Shown: positions 45,244 to 54,596, counted from the first letter of the stretch. The stretch is 64,000 bases of DNA from JBEVOS01 sp044226655 (GCA_044226655.1 JBGAGO010000001.1:310001-374000); one strand, 5' to 3'. Program-made: numbers and translations. The notes: generated from the letters alone by a model not told the origin.

Positions 45244-45837
45244 TTACGCCGCCAGCAGGCCCGGCGCCGCGCGCCGCGGCGTTGCGGGAAACGCGATGAT
45301 CTCCGCGCTCGGCGCATCGAGCAGAAGCGCTTCCACGAAGATGGAGCGCATGGTCCGCCAGCGCTCCGACGGCGCGCCCAAATGTGCGGCGGCGCTGCGG
45401 CGGCGCACGCAAGTGAGCACTTTCGGCAGCAGGAACGTCACGGCGCAGAACGCCGATTGCGGATCCTGATCGCTATGGCGCGCGTAATCGCTGCGCGCCG
45501 CGGCGGCCAAGCCCGCATCCGCCGGCGCGATCAGCCGCGCAATGCATTCGCGGACAAGATAATCCGCCCGCGCCCAGGCGCGCGCCGGATCGCGCGTGCC
45601 GACAAGCAAAATCGCCAACGGCTTCAGCGTATCGCGCAGCTTCACGGACGGCGCGCAATCATTGAGCGATATGGCGAATTCGGTGAGCACCGGGCACGCC
45701 GTCTGCGGATGATCCGTCAAACGGCCTTCGGCGCCCGCAAGCCAATCGACCAATTCCATCACGCACATGCCGCGCGCGGGATCGCCGCCGCCGCCGCCAT
45801 TCTTCAAATGCGCGCCGCCAAGGAATTCTCGCATCAT
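45244..45837 (-). CDS. Hypothetical protein of a small conserved cytoplasmic family
   Basis: A 197-residue protein starting at ATG 45837 (an in-frame GTG lies at 45849). The core reads GMCVMELVDWLAG ... HPQTACPVLTEFAISLND ... LLVGTRD ... YLVRECIARLIAP, a pattern that I associate with an uncharacterised family found in actinobacteria and phage contexts. No enzymatic motif was identified. The N-terminus holds a glycine run (NGGGGGDP). The neighbours give no clue. Confidence 0.55.
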   Translation of the reverse strand: MMREFLGGAHLKNGGGGGDPARGMCVMELVDWLAGAEGRLTDHPQTACPVLTEFAISLNDCAPSVKLRDTLKPLAILLVGTRDPARAWARADYLVRECIARLIAPADAGLAAAARSDYARHSDQDPQSAFCAVTFLLPKVLTCVRRRSAAAHLGAPSERWRTMRSIFVEALLLDAPSAEIIAFPATPRRAAPGLLAA

Positions 45838-45974
45838 GTTATGGTCCACCTTCCCTTTTGTACGGGGGCTGTGGACAATCTAGAGCCATTGCGCGCGCCG
45901 TCATGTTAACTCTTTGAAGGTCGTGTGACGGCGCTGCTGTCAGCAGCGGGCGCAAATCACTTTATGGTAGCGCG

Positions 45975-47246
45975 ATGACCGATCCTGCCCAGGCTGCAAG
46001 AGATGCGCTCGCCGCGCGCACGCCCATCGTGTTGCTCACCGGCCGCGCCGGCACCGGCAAGAGCCATTTCATCCGCAGCCTGGTGGAAGGAAACGAAGAT
46101 TTTCCGCAAGCGCTGCTGGCGCCGACGGGCCTCGCTGCGCTCAACATCGGCGGGCAGACCATCCATTCCTTTTTCGGCCTGCCGCCGCGCCCGCTGATCG
46201 GTTTCGACGAAAAGCCCTCCTGGTTTTTCACCAAGAACGCCCGGCACCTGAAGCGCTTGATCGTCGATGAGGTCTCGATGCTGCGCGCCGACACGCTCGA
46301 TGCGATGGACAAGCATTTGAAGGCCGCGCGCAAAAGCCCGCTCTATTTCGGCGGCGTGCAGATGCTGCTGGTCGGCGACTTTTATCAGCTGCCGCCGGTC
46401 GTGCGCGGCGAGGAAGCGCGGCTCCTGGAAGAGGCCGGCTATGAGAGTCCCTACGCGTTTTCGGCGCACGCTTTGAAGGACCCGCTCGTCACTGTGATCG
46501 AGCTTACCGAGGTCAAGCGGCAGACCGATGCGCATTTCATCGATCTTCTGTCGCGCATTCGCGAACGGCACGAGCCGGAAATCGCCGTCGAGGAGATCAA
46601 CGCGCATTGCCTGGAGCGAACCTTGCGCACCAAGCCCGTTCTGCTCACTGCGACCAACAATGTCGCCGATTCGTACAATGCGCGCGGGCTTGCAGCGCTC
46701 ACCGGCGCGACGCTCACCTATTCCGGGTCATTCGAGGGCGATCCGCCGAAGACGCAGAGCACGGATCGCCTGCCGGCGCCGATGTCGCTGGCGCTGCGCG
46801 CAGGCGCGCGCGTGATCTTCACGCAGAACGACAGCCAGCAGCGCTGGGTCAACGGCTCTCTCGGTACGGTGCAGGCGATGGAGGACACGCTGGTCGTCGT
46901 GAAGCTCGACGCGGGCGATGTCGTCGAGGTCGAACGCTCGCTCTGGCCGCAGAAGCGCTATCAATGGAACGAAACCGCGCGCGCGATGGAGGTGAAGGAA
47001 GAGTACAAATATGTGCAATTCCCGCTCGCGCACGCCTGGGCGCTGACGATCCACAAGGCGCAAGGCATGACGCTCGACAGCGTCGAGATCGATCTCGGCC
47101 GCGGCGCCTTCGCACCGGGACAAACCTATGTCGCGCTGTCGCGCGCACGCTCGATGGAAGGATTGCGCCTCACGCGCCCGCTCGCCGTGCGCGACGTGCA
47201 GGTCGATCCCGCGATCGCGCAGGGGCTGGCGCGGCTCGGCGCTTGA
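45975..47246 (+). CDS. PIF1-like/RecD-type AAA helicase
   Basis: The 423-residue protein has Walker A GRAGTGKS (residues 23-30), Walker B LIVDEVSM, the fork-like VLLTATNN segment and a C-terminal SH3/UvrD-like tail with HAWALTIHKAQGMTLDSVEID and YVALSRARS. These are the motifs of SF1B 5'-3' DNA helicases such as PIF1 that act on DNA structures and recombination intermediates. It is a single gene, 49 bases longer upstream spacing before the AKR operator region. Confidence 0.85.
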   Translation: MTDPAQAARDALAARTPIVLLTGRAGTGKSHFIRSLVEGNEDFPQALLAPTGLAALNIGGQTIHSFFGLPPRPLIGFDEKPSWFFTKNARHLKRLIVDEVSMLRADTLDAMDKHLKAARKSPLYFGGVQMLLVGDFYQLPPVVRGEEARLLEEAGYESPYAFSAHALKDPLVTVIELTEVKRQTDAHFIDLLSRIRERHEPEIAVEEINAHCLERTLRTKPVLLTATNNVADSYNARGLAALTGATLTYSGSFEGDPPKTQSTDRLPAPMSLALRAGARVIFTQNDSQQRWVNGSLGTVQAMEDTLVVVKLDAGDVVEVERSLWPQKRYQWNETARAMEVKEEYKYVQFPLAHAWALTIHKAQGMTLDSVEIDLGRGAFAPGQTYVALSRARSMEGLRLTRPLAVRDVQVDPAIAQGLARLGA

Positions 47247-47263
47247 TGCCGCAAATAGACACA

Positions 47264-47303
47264 GTAACAGATATTGACTTTTGTTACCTCGGCGCGCTAG
47301 ATT
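47264..47303 (+). promoter_or_regulatory. Promoter and inverted-repeat operator of the aldo/keto reductase-TetR operon
   Basis: gtaaca (47264-47269) and tgttac (47282-47287) are perfect complements separated by 12 bases. A -35 box TTGACT (47274-47279) lies in the spacer and a -10-like TAGATT (47298-47303) follows after 18 bases, so a repressor bound here would block RNA polymerase. The TetR gene at 48332-48913 is the obvious candidate regulator. Confidence 0.55.
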
Positions 47304-47323
47304 GCTCGCTAAGGAGAACAAAC

Positions 47324-48313
47324 ATGCGCACAACACGCCTTGGAGCGACCGGCCCCCTCACCTCCGCCATTGGCCTTGGCGCCATGGGCATGTCGGATTT
47401 CTACGGGCCGGCCGACGAGGCCGAGAGCCGCGCTACGATCGACGCCGCGCTCGAAGCCGGCGTGACGCTGATCGACACCGGCGATTTCTACGGCATGGGT
47501 CACAATGAAATGCTGATCGGCGACGTGCTGAAAGGCGCCAAGCGCGACAAGGCGATCCTGTCCGTGAAATACGGCGCGCAGCGCGACGCCAGCGGGATGT
47601 TTCTGGGCGTGGCCACTGATCCCGTCGCAACGCGCACCGCCCTCGCCTACACGTTGAAGCGCCTGCGCGTCGATTACATCGACATCTACCGGCCTGCGCG
47701 CGTGTCGCCGCTGGTTCCCATCGAAGAGACGATCGGCGCCATCGCCGATCTCGTGAAGGCCGGCTATGTGCGCTATATTGGTCTCTCCGAAGCCGGCGCC
47801 GAGACGATCCGGCGCGCGCACAAAGTCCATCCCATCGTCGATCTGCAGATTGAATACGCCATCATCTCGCGTGGCGTGGAGCGCGCCATCCTGCCGGTGC
47901 TGCGCGAACTCGGCATCGGCATGACGGCCTATGGCGTGCTGTCGCGGGGCCTCATCAGCGAAAGCGCGCTGACCGGCGGTTCGCGCGGCGGCTTTCGCGC
48001 CCACTCGCCGCGCTTCCAGGATGGCAATTTCGAGAAGAACCTGACGCTGGTGCGCGCCCTGAAAACGATCGCGGACGAAAAGGGCTGCACCGTCGCCCAG
48101 CTGGCGATCGCCTGGGTCGCGGCGCAGGGCGCGGATATCGTGCCGCTGATCGGCGCACGCAAACGCGAACGCCTCGCCGAAGCGCTCGGCGCGCTCGATG
48201 TGGTGCTGACGCCTGCCGATCTGGCGCGCATCGATGCGGCCGCGCCGCCGGACGCCGTGGTCGGCGATCGCTACGATTCAGCGCAAATGGCGATGCTCGA
48301 CAGCGAACGCTAG
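47324..48313 (+). CDS. Aldo/keto reductase
   Basis: From ATG 47324 (after aaggag) the protein is 329 residues and a TIM-barrel AKR. Asp51, Tyr56 and Lys82 of the tetrad are visible in LIDTGDFYGMGHNEML and LSVKYG. At the usual His position (Y-x-H-R) the sequence is DIYRPARVSP, so the His appears replaced. NADPH-dependent reduction of a carbonyl is the family reaction. It is followed after 18 bases by a TetR-family gene, forming a self-regulated unit. Confidence 0.85.
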   Translation: MRTTRLGATGPLTSAIGLGAMGMSDFYGPADEAESRATIDAALEAGVTLIDTGDFYGMGHNEMLIGDVLKGAKRDKAILSVKYGAQRDASGMFLGVATDPVATRTALAYTLKRLRVDYIDIYRPARVSPLVPIEETIGAIADLVKAGYVRYIGLSEAGAETIRRAHKVHPIVDLQIEYAIISRGVERAILPVLRELGIGMTAYGVLSRGLISESALTGGSRGGFRAHSPRFQDGNFEKNLTLVRALKTIADEKGCTVAQLAIAWVAAQGADIVPLIGARKRERLAEALGALDVVLTPADLARIDAAAPPDAVVGDRYDSAQMAMLDSER

Positions 48314-48331
48314 AGGAGGCATCCCCAGCGC

Positions 48332-48913
48332 GTGGCCGCCGATTCGATTCACGACCGCATTCTCGATGCGACGCTTGAGGTGCTGCGGCGCCACGGCCCG
48401 GCCAAGACCGGCGTCGTGGACGTCGCGCGCGCGCTCGGCATGAGCCATTCGAACGTCTACAAACATTTCGAGTCCAAGACGGCCTTGCTCGACGCGGTCG
48501 CCGCGCGCTGGCTGGCCGAAGTCATGGCGCCGGTGTCGAAGGTCGCGGCCGATAAGAAAATGCCGGCGCCCAAACGCCTCAAGGCATGGCTGCGCACGCT
48601 CGCCGAGGTGAAGCGCCGCAAAGTGCTCGACGATCCGGAGTTGTTCGCCGTCTACAGCTCAATCACGGCCGACGCCCACGCCGTCGTCGCCGCGCATCTC
48701 GCGCATCTGCAGGACGAGGTCGCCGACATCCTTCGCGACGGCGCACGCGCCGGCGACTGGACGGTGAAGGACGCCAAGAAAACGGCCGCCGTCATCCTCA
48801 GCGCCACCGCGCGCTTCCATCATCCCGCCATGGTCGCGCTCGATGCAGGCGAGAGCGATTTGAAGGAACTCGACGCCCTCGCCGACCTCCTGATCGCGGG
48901 TCTCGCGGCTTAG
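48332..48913 (+). CDS. TetR/AcrR-family repressor
   Basis: The 193-residue protein starts at a GTG (48332), 13 bases after gaggagg. Its N-terminal HTH reads RILDATLEVLRRHGPAKTGVVDVARALGMSHSNVYKHFESKTALL, as in TetR proteins; the rest is helical ligand-binding. It lies just downstream of the aldo/keto reductase and probably represses that gene via the gtaaca-tgttac operator. The ligand may be the reductase's substrate. Confidence 0.85.
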   Translation: MAADSIHDRILDATLEVLRRHGPAKTGVVDVARALGMSHSNVYKHFESKTALLDAVAARWLAEVMAPVSKVAADKKMPAPKRLKAWLRTLAEVKRRKVLDDPELFAVYSSITADAHAVVAAHLAHLQDEVADILRDGARAGDWTVKDAKKTAAVILSATARFHHPAMVALDAGESDLKELDALADLLIAGLAA

Positions 48914-48926
48914 CCGGTCGCCCGCG

Positions 48927-49082
48927 CTATTGCTTCGCAGCGTTAGTGATTTGGGCGATCGCCCAATCGGAGGCGCTGGCCTGCGAGAACGCGGCGGCGC
49001 CGGCGAACCAGCTGCTCATCGCCACGCATAGCACCGCAAACGCCGCTGCGCTCGCCGCCCCAACGAGTGTATTCCTCTGCAT
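48927..49082 (-). CDS. Small hydrophobic exported protein (51 residues)
   Basis: Reading the minus strand from ATG 49082 gives a 51-residue peptide: a basic start (MQRNTLVG), a long hydrophobic stretch (about residues 9-30), then SASDWAIAQITNAAKQ. This looks like a signal peptide or membrane anchor with a short tail. It lies in the otherwise empty space between the TetR gene and the VOC gene, on the strand opposite both. Evidence is compositional only; no homologue is recognised. Confidence 0.4.
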   Translation of the reverse strand: MQRNTLVGAASAAAFAVLCVAMSSWFAGAAAFSQASASDWAIAQITNAAKQ

Positions 49083-49210
49083 CTCAGCGCCCTTCCGCCC
49101 CGTTCAATGACGCGACCTTGGCCGCGCCCGCAGCAGGCCGCCGTGACGCATGTAACCCGTGGCGCCCGCCCCCGGCGCTTCGCTAAACTGGCCGCGAAAA
49201 GGAAGCCGAC

Positions 49211-49891
49211 ATGCACCTCGCCAAACCCCGCATCGACATCGGGCTCTCGACCAATTCCATCGCGCCCATGCTGGCCTTCTGGCAGGGCGAAGCGGGCGTT
49301 CCGTTCGATCATCTGCTGCCGATCCGGCGCGGCCAGCGCCAGCATCGCCACGACGCCAACGGCTCAGTGCTGAAGATCAACGAGCACGACGCGCCGCTCA
49401 AAGACACGCCGCCGAGCGGCTATCGCGAGCTCATCATCGCACGCGGTGGCGCGCCGCGGCCTCTGCGCGATCCGGATGGCAATGCCGTCCTCATCGCGCC
49501 GCCGGGGCATTTGGGCGTGACGCAAATTGGCGTGCGCCTGGCCGTGCGCGATCTCGGCGCGCATCGGCGCTTCTACACGGACGCATTCGGGTTCGCCGAA
49601 GAGCCTTATCAGGACGGCGCGGCCTTCCGCGCCGGCGAGAGCCTTTTGCTGCTGGAAGAGCGCGCCGACGCGCCGGCCGACGCGACGTTCGAAGGCAAGG
49701 GCTGGCGCTACATCACGCTGCAAGTGTTCAAAGTCGATGACGAGCACAAGCGCGTGCTGGAGGCCGGCGGCCGCGAAGCCGTCGCGCCCGTTACGCTTGG
49801 AACAACGGCGCGCATTTCCATGGTGCGCGATCCGGACGGCAATTGGATCGAACTTTCCCAGCGCGCTTCGATCGTCGGCAGCCTCACCTAG
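49211..49891 (+). CDS. Two-module VOC-family (glyoxalase/bleomycin-resistance) protein
   Basis: A 226-residue protein with two VOC half-modules: residues about 5-100 (ending RDPDGNAVLIAPP) and about 103-215 (LGVTQIGVRLAVRDLGAHRRFYTDAFGFAEE ... RDPDGNWIELSQR). Metal ligands of the second module are likely in the GVRLAVRD and WIELSQ strands. The VOC superfamily includes glyoxalase I, dioxygenases and antibiotic-binding proteins. A 13-bp-stem hairpin follows the stop. The substrate is unknown. Confidence 0.8.
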   Translation: MHLAKPRIDIGLSTNSIAPMLAFWQGEAGVPFDHLLPIRRGQRQHRHDANGSVLKINEHDAPLKDTPPSGYRELIIARGGAPRPLRDPDGNAVLIAPPGHLGVTQIGVRLAVRDLGAHRRFYTDAFGFAEEPYQDGAAFRAGESLLLLEERADAPADATFEGKGWRYITLQVFKVDDEHKRVLEAGGREAVAPVTLGTTARISMVRDPDGNWIELSQRASIVGSLT

Positions 49892-49918
49892 CTCCTCCCC
49901 CGCTTGCGGGGGAGGAGC
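49891..49918 (+). terminator. Hairpin between the two VOC genes
   Basis: gctcctcccccgc and gcgggggaggagc are perfect 13-base complements with a two-base loop. It follows the VOC stop directly and resembles one half of the palindromic elements elsewhere in the window. No T-run follows, so it may slow transcription rather than end it. Confidence 0.5.
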
Positions 49919-49942
49919 TAGAGTTGGCGCCAGGAGACCGCC

Positions 49943-50335
49943 ATGCGCCTCAATCTCGATCACATCGGCCAGATCGCTATGAGCGCCGCCGACATCGATC
50001 GCGCGGAGGCGTTCTATGCGGAAATTGTGGGCCTGCGGAAACTCTTCCGCTTCGGCGATCTTGTGTTCTTCGATTGCGCCGGCGTGCGGCTGATGATCGA
50101 GAAGAGCATCGACGCCAGGAAGATCGCCGCGGCATCCGTGATCTATTTCAAATGTGCCGATATCGGCCTGGCGCGCGCCGAACTGATTCAGCGCGGCGCC
50201 CTCTTCGTCGACGATCCGCACCGCGTGGCGCCGATGGAGGATCACGATCTCTGGATGAGCTTCTTTCACGATCCGGACGACCATCTGCTCGCGCTGATGA
50301 TGGAAGCGCCGAAGGGCTGGGAGTGGAAGGGTTAG
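49943..50335 (+). CDS. VOC-family protein (130 residues)
   Basis: A single-chain VOC protein, likely working as a dimer: LDHIGQIAMSAADIDRAEAF at the N-terminus, IYFKCADIGLARAELIQRG in the middle and MSFFHDPDDHLLALMMEAP at the C-terminus. The His in LDHIGQI and the Glu in MMEAP are candidate metal ligands. Glyoxalase-like function is likely but not proven. The stop overlaps the convergent TIR-WD40 gene by 4 bases. Confidence 0.82.
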   Translation: MRLNLDHIGQIAMSAADIDRAEAFYAEIVGLRKLFRFGDLVFFDCAGVRLMIEKSIDARKIAAASVIYFKCADIGLARAELIQRGALFVDDPHRVAPMEDHDLWMSFFHDPDDHLLALMMEAPKGWEWKG

Positions 50336-51990
50336 GCGCGCTCGACGCGCCAGACGCGCCCGCCGCCATTTATGTCCGTCGCCGCGAACAAATTGGACTG
50401 CGCCTGATGCGGCCAAGCCGCATAATCGCTCCTTAGCAAAGGTTGGCTGCGCGTGATGATGCGCGCCAATGTCGTTCCGCTTTGTGGGTCGCAGAGCCAA
50501 ATGTCGCGAGACTCGAATAGCGCAAGCAGGTCGCCTTTTGCGCTGACGCCAATCAGTGACCTCACATCGCCCAACTCGAATGTCCGCAGAGTTTCGCCGC
50601 TTCGCGTATCAAGGACTACGACGTTGCCTTGCCGGCGCAAGAGAAGCTGCGCACCCTCTTGAAGAAATATCGCTTCACTGTAGCCGGTGAGACTCCGAAT
50701 GAGCGGCCCCCCACTGACGCCCCAGAGGCCTGTCCGCCAGCCTCCTTCATCCTGAAAGCGCGCCGCCAGCGTTGCGCCGTCCGGCGAGAGGCGCATGTTG
50801 GAGAGAAGCGGCAGATCAAGGAGAAGTCCGGTCGTAGCCGTGCTTTCCGCGCTGCTCGGCTTCTTGAAGATTTTCCCGCCTGCGGCCACGTAAATGACGC
50901 TTCCATCCGGCGACCAGGCGAAATCGACGACAATCCGCTGAGGCTCCGGCCGCGCGGGCGCCGATTCTCCATAATAAGTCGGCTCCGGCGCTGCGTAGAA
51001 ACGATCGGCGGCAATTTCCGCGCCGCTTTCCGCATTCCAGATGCGGAGCATGCCATCGGAAGCGCTCGCCGCAACGAAGCGGCCATCCGGCGAGAACGCG
51101 GCGTCGTGAATTTCGCTTGTGTGTCCTTCAAGCGTCTGTCGGGTTTCGCCCGTAAGCTCGTCGACAATGCGAACGCGCCTGCCCCGCGCCCCGCCGAACC
51201 CAACATCGGCGAGGAGAACGCCATGGGCGCCGACTGCGCCGTCACTGTAAAAGGGAATGCCGCGCGCACCGACGAGCCTGCGTACTCCTTCCGACCAGAA
51301 TGAGTATTGGCTACCTGCTTCTTCCGCCAGGATATTGCCGCGCGCCGTGAACTGAACACGGCGCACATTCTCCGGAAGATCGAACTGGGCGGCGATGCGC
51401 CAGATGACGCGCCGACCCGCGCTCGTCACGCTCACGCCGGTCAGCGCCTCTTGACCGAGGGGCGAGAGCGCGAGCGCCACCCCGCCAACGCCAATCGCAG
51501 CGACGCCGCCTCCAATGATCAGGCCGCGCCGTGATGCGCCGAGCGCGCCGCGCGGCGCGGCCATTGGCGCCGGCGCTGGAGACGCCGCCGCACCTCGCCC
51601 CACAAGCGTTCCAATCCAGCCCAGCACTTTGCGCCATTCGAGATGGCTTTGATCACGCCGGTCCCAACGCGTCAGATCGGCCGTCTGCACGCGGCGGAAC
51701 GCCAGCGGCAGATTGCAGCGCTCCAACCAGGCCGGCACAAGCTTGCCGTTCTGCATCGCGTAATCGGCTTCGTTGCGTACGAAGCTCTTTTCAGACACGC
51801 TTCTGGGCGTCCAAAGCACGAGGACGGCGCGCGCCGCTTCGATCTCGCGCTCAATCTCAGCATCCCATGTCGTGCGCGGCGTCAGGTCATTGTCCCACCA
51901 CGCGCCGTAGCCGGCCGCCTCGACGGCGGCGACGACCGCTTCAGCGAGCGCCCGATCTTCCTTCTTATAACTGACAAAAACATCCGCCAT
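50332..51990 (-). CDS. TIR-domain protein with a membrane helix and a C-terminal WD40-like beta-propeller
   Basis: Residues 2-~125 form a TIR domain: ADVFVSYKKEDRALAEAVV, then WWDNDLTPRTTWDAEIEREI (Glu45/Glu47 at the family's catalytic position). A Pro/Ala linker and one membrane helix (about 156-175) follow. The remaining ~370 residues hold WD40-like blades, the clearest being HTSEIHDAAFSPDGRFVAAS with DGMLRIWNAESG. TIR plus WD40 proteins act in bacterial signalling and are suspected of defence roles. The coding sequence has locally lower GC than its neighbours, consistent with acquisition. It is the second TIR gene in the window. Confidence 0.8.
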   Translation of the reverse strand: MADVFVSYKKEDRALAEAVVAAVEAAGYGAWWDNDLTPRTTWDAEIEREIEAARAVLVLWTPRSVSEKSFVRNEADYAMQNGKLVPAWLERCNLPLAFRRVQTADLTRWDRRDQSHLEWRKVLGWIGTLVGRGAAASPAPAPMAAPRGALGASRRGLIIGGGVAAIGVGGVALALSPLGQEALTGVSVTSAGRRVIWRIAAQFDLPENVRRVQFTARGNILAEEAGSQYSFWSEGVRRLVGARGIPFYSDGAVGAHGVLLADVGFGGARGRRVRIVDELTGETRQTLEGHTSEIHDAAFSPDGRFVAASASDGMLRIWNAESGAEIAADRFYAAPEPTYYGESAPARPEPQRIVVDFAWSPDGSVIYVAAGGKIFKKPSSAESTATTGLLLDLPLLSNMRLSPDGATLAARFQDEGGWRTGLWGVSGGPLIRSLTGYSEAIFLQEGAQLLLRRQGNVVVLDTRSGETLRTFELGDVRSLIGVSAKGDLLALFESRDIWLCDPQSGTTLARIITRSQPLLRSDYAAWPHQAQSNLFAATDINGGGRVWRVERA

Positions 51991-52050
51991 GCGCGTCCCC
52001 CGACGCGCCGCTTGTAGTCACACTTCCATGCGCCTGTCTTGCGCGACCGA

Positions 52051-52781
<731 letters not shown>

Positions 52782-52795
52782 ATCTCTGCCTCTTG

Positions 52796-53698
52796 TTATG
52801 CGTTGGCGCGTGCGCGCGCGGCCACGGCCGCAATCGCATCGACGATGGTTTCGTTGAGCGCCGTCGGCACATCATGGCCCATGCCGGGAAGAATGCGCAG
52901 CTCGGAGCCCTTGATGTTTTCGTGCGTATCGCGCCCGCCCGTGAGCGGCACCAGCGGATCGGCCTCGCCGTGCACGACCATGGTCGGCGCCGTGATCCCA
53001 GCCAGCTTCGGACGCCGGTCCGGCGAGGCGACCACCGCCGCATATTGGCGCATGAAACCGATCGGATAGAAGCTGCGCTGGAAATTCGCCAACGCCCGCG
53101 CGCGCTGCTCGTCCTCGTCCATCGGATAGCCCGGGCTGCCGATCACGCGCGCCGACTTCACCGAATGCGCCAGATAGCCTTCCAGATCGACATTCGGATC
53201 GGGTCCGCGATCGGAAAGCGCCTGCATCGCTTCCGGCGTCGCCGGCGGCAGCGCGCGATTGCCCGTCGTCGACATGATCGAGGTGAGCGAAAGCGTGCGC
53301 GAAGGATAATCCGCCGCCACCAATTGCGCGATCATGCCGCCCATCGAAGCGCCGACGATATGCGCGCGCGCAATGTCGAGCGCATCGAGCACGCCGACCG
53401 CATCGGCCGCCATTTCATCGAGCGTATAGGCCGCCGCCGGCTTTTCGCCCTTGGCGAGCGCCTGGAAGATCGCGGGCATGTCGGGCGGGCCGGCGCTGTC
53501 GAGTTTTTCCGACAAGCCGACATCGCGATTGTCGAAGCGGATGACGCGGAAGCCGCGGCGCGCCAAGCGGGACACGAAATCCGGCGTCCAGCGGATCATC
53601 TGGGCGCCGAGGCCCATGATCAGCAGCACGGGTTCGGCGTTCGGATCGCCATGCTCGTCATATTCGATGGCGAGGCCATTGGCGCGGACTTGCGGCAT
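52796..53698 (-). CDS. Alpha/beta hydrolase (tandem copy 1)
   Basis: A 300-residue hydrolase starting at ATG 53698 (MPQVRANGLAIEYDEHGDP). The oxyanion stretch LLIMGLGAQM, nucleophile elbow VGASMGGMIAQLVA, acid VVHGEADPLVPL and His in LPGMGHDVP form the triad. It is closely similar to the next gene along the whole length (VGDxSLxxxxxxxTG and GRDTxxNIKG-like segments), so the pair arose by duplication. Substrate unknown; it may belong with the SDR and tesB genes around it. Confidence 0.88.
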   Translation of the reverse strand: MPQVRANGLAIEYDEHGDPNAEPVLLIMGLGAQMIRWTPDFVSRLARRGFRVIRFDNRDVGLSEKLDSAGPPDMPAIFQALAKGEKPAAAYTLDEMAADAVGVLDALDIARAHIVGASMGGMIAQLVAADYPSRTLSLTSIMSTTGNRALPPATPEAMQALSDRGPDPNVDLEGYLAHSVKSARVIGSPGYPMDEDEQRARALANFQRSFYPIGFMRQYAAVVASPDRRPKLAGITAPTMVVHGEADPLVPLTGGRDTHENIKGSELRILPGMGHDVPTALNETIVDAIAAVAARARANA

Positions 53699-53708
53699 GC
53701 GTTTCTCC

Positions 53709-54596
53709 CTATGCTTTAGCCCGCGCGATGTTGCGCGTGATGGCGGCGACGACGTCATCGAGCACTTGCGGCGGCAGATCGTGGCCCATACCGGGGATTA
53801 TGCAAAGCGCGGCGCCAGGAATGTTCGCCGCCGTATCGCGCCCGGCCGCCAGCGGCACGAGCGGATCGGCTTCGCCATGGATCACCACGCTCGGCGCCGT
53901 GATCGCCCGCAAGCGCGCACGCCGATCGCCGGACGCGGTGATGGCCGCCATCTGCCGCGCCACGCCGAGCGGCGAATAGCTCCGCCGGAAATCCGCTTCG
54001 GCGCGGGCGCGGAAGAACGCATCGCCCAGCGGGTAAGCCGGACTGCCGATGGCGCGGCCGCCGATGGCGGCGTGCGCCAGAAAGCCTTCGAGATCGGCAT
54101 GCGGATCGGGTCCGCGCTCCGTCAGCGCCGCCATCGCCGCAGGCGCGGCCGGCGGCAGATCAGGATTGCCGCTGCTCGACATGATCGAAGCGAGCGACAA
54201 CGCGCGGTCCGGATAATCGGCGGCGACCAGCTGCGCGATCATCCCGCCCATCGAGACGCCGACGATGTGCGCCTTGTCCACGCCGACCGCGTCCAGCAGC
54301 CCAACGGCGTCGGCCGCCATGTCGCGCAGGTCATAGGCCACCGGCGGCGGCGCGCCCTCCTTCACCGCCGCGCGGATGGCCGCGAGATCGGGCGGGCCGG
54401 CGGCGTCGAATTTCTGGGACAGGCCGACATCGCGGTTGTCGAATGAAATGACGCGGAAGCCCTCCGCGGCGAGACGCGCGGTAAACTCGGGCCAGCGCGT
54501 GCGCTGACCGCCCAAGCCATTGATCGACAGCAGCGCCGGGCCCTCGCCGCGCACCTCATAGTCCAGCTCGACGCCGTTCGCCCGCGCTTTCGCCAT
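53709..54596 (-). CDS. Alpha/beta hydrolase (tandem copy 2)
   Basis: A 295-residue paralogue of the downstream gene, from ATG 54596. Its motifs are NGLGGQRTRWPEF (oxyanion), VGVSMGGMIAQLVAADYPDRA (nucleophile Ser), VIHGEADPLVPLAAGRD (Asp) and IIPGMGHDLPP (His). The 10-base gap between the two suggests one transcript, read divergently from tesB. The role of two copies is unknown. Confidence 0.88.
   Translation of the reverse strand: MAKARANGVELDYEVRGEGPALLSINGLGGQRTRWPEFTARLAAEGFRVISFDNRDVGLSQKFDAAGPPDLAAIRAAVKEGAPPPVAYDLRDMAADAVGLLDAVGVDKAHIVGVSMGGMIAQLVAADYPDRALSLASIMSSSGNPDLPPAAPAAMAALTERGPDPHADLEGFLAHAAIGGRAIGSPAYPLGDAFFRARAEADFRRSYSPLGVARQMAAITASGDRRARLRAITAPSVVIHGEADPLVPLAAGRDTAANIPGAALCIIPGMGHDLPPQVLDDVVAAITRNIARAKA

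Noticed and set aside
45932..45948. cgctgctgtcagcagcg as a repressor operator before the helicase gene.
   Set aside because: It is a short, low-complexity palindrome of GC triplets and no regulator is nearby.
48586..49110. Arg-rich frames running from the TetR gene into the following gap on the plus strand.
   Set aside because: They begin inside the TetR gene in another frame and show only shadow composition after it.
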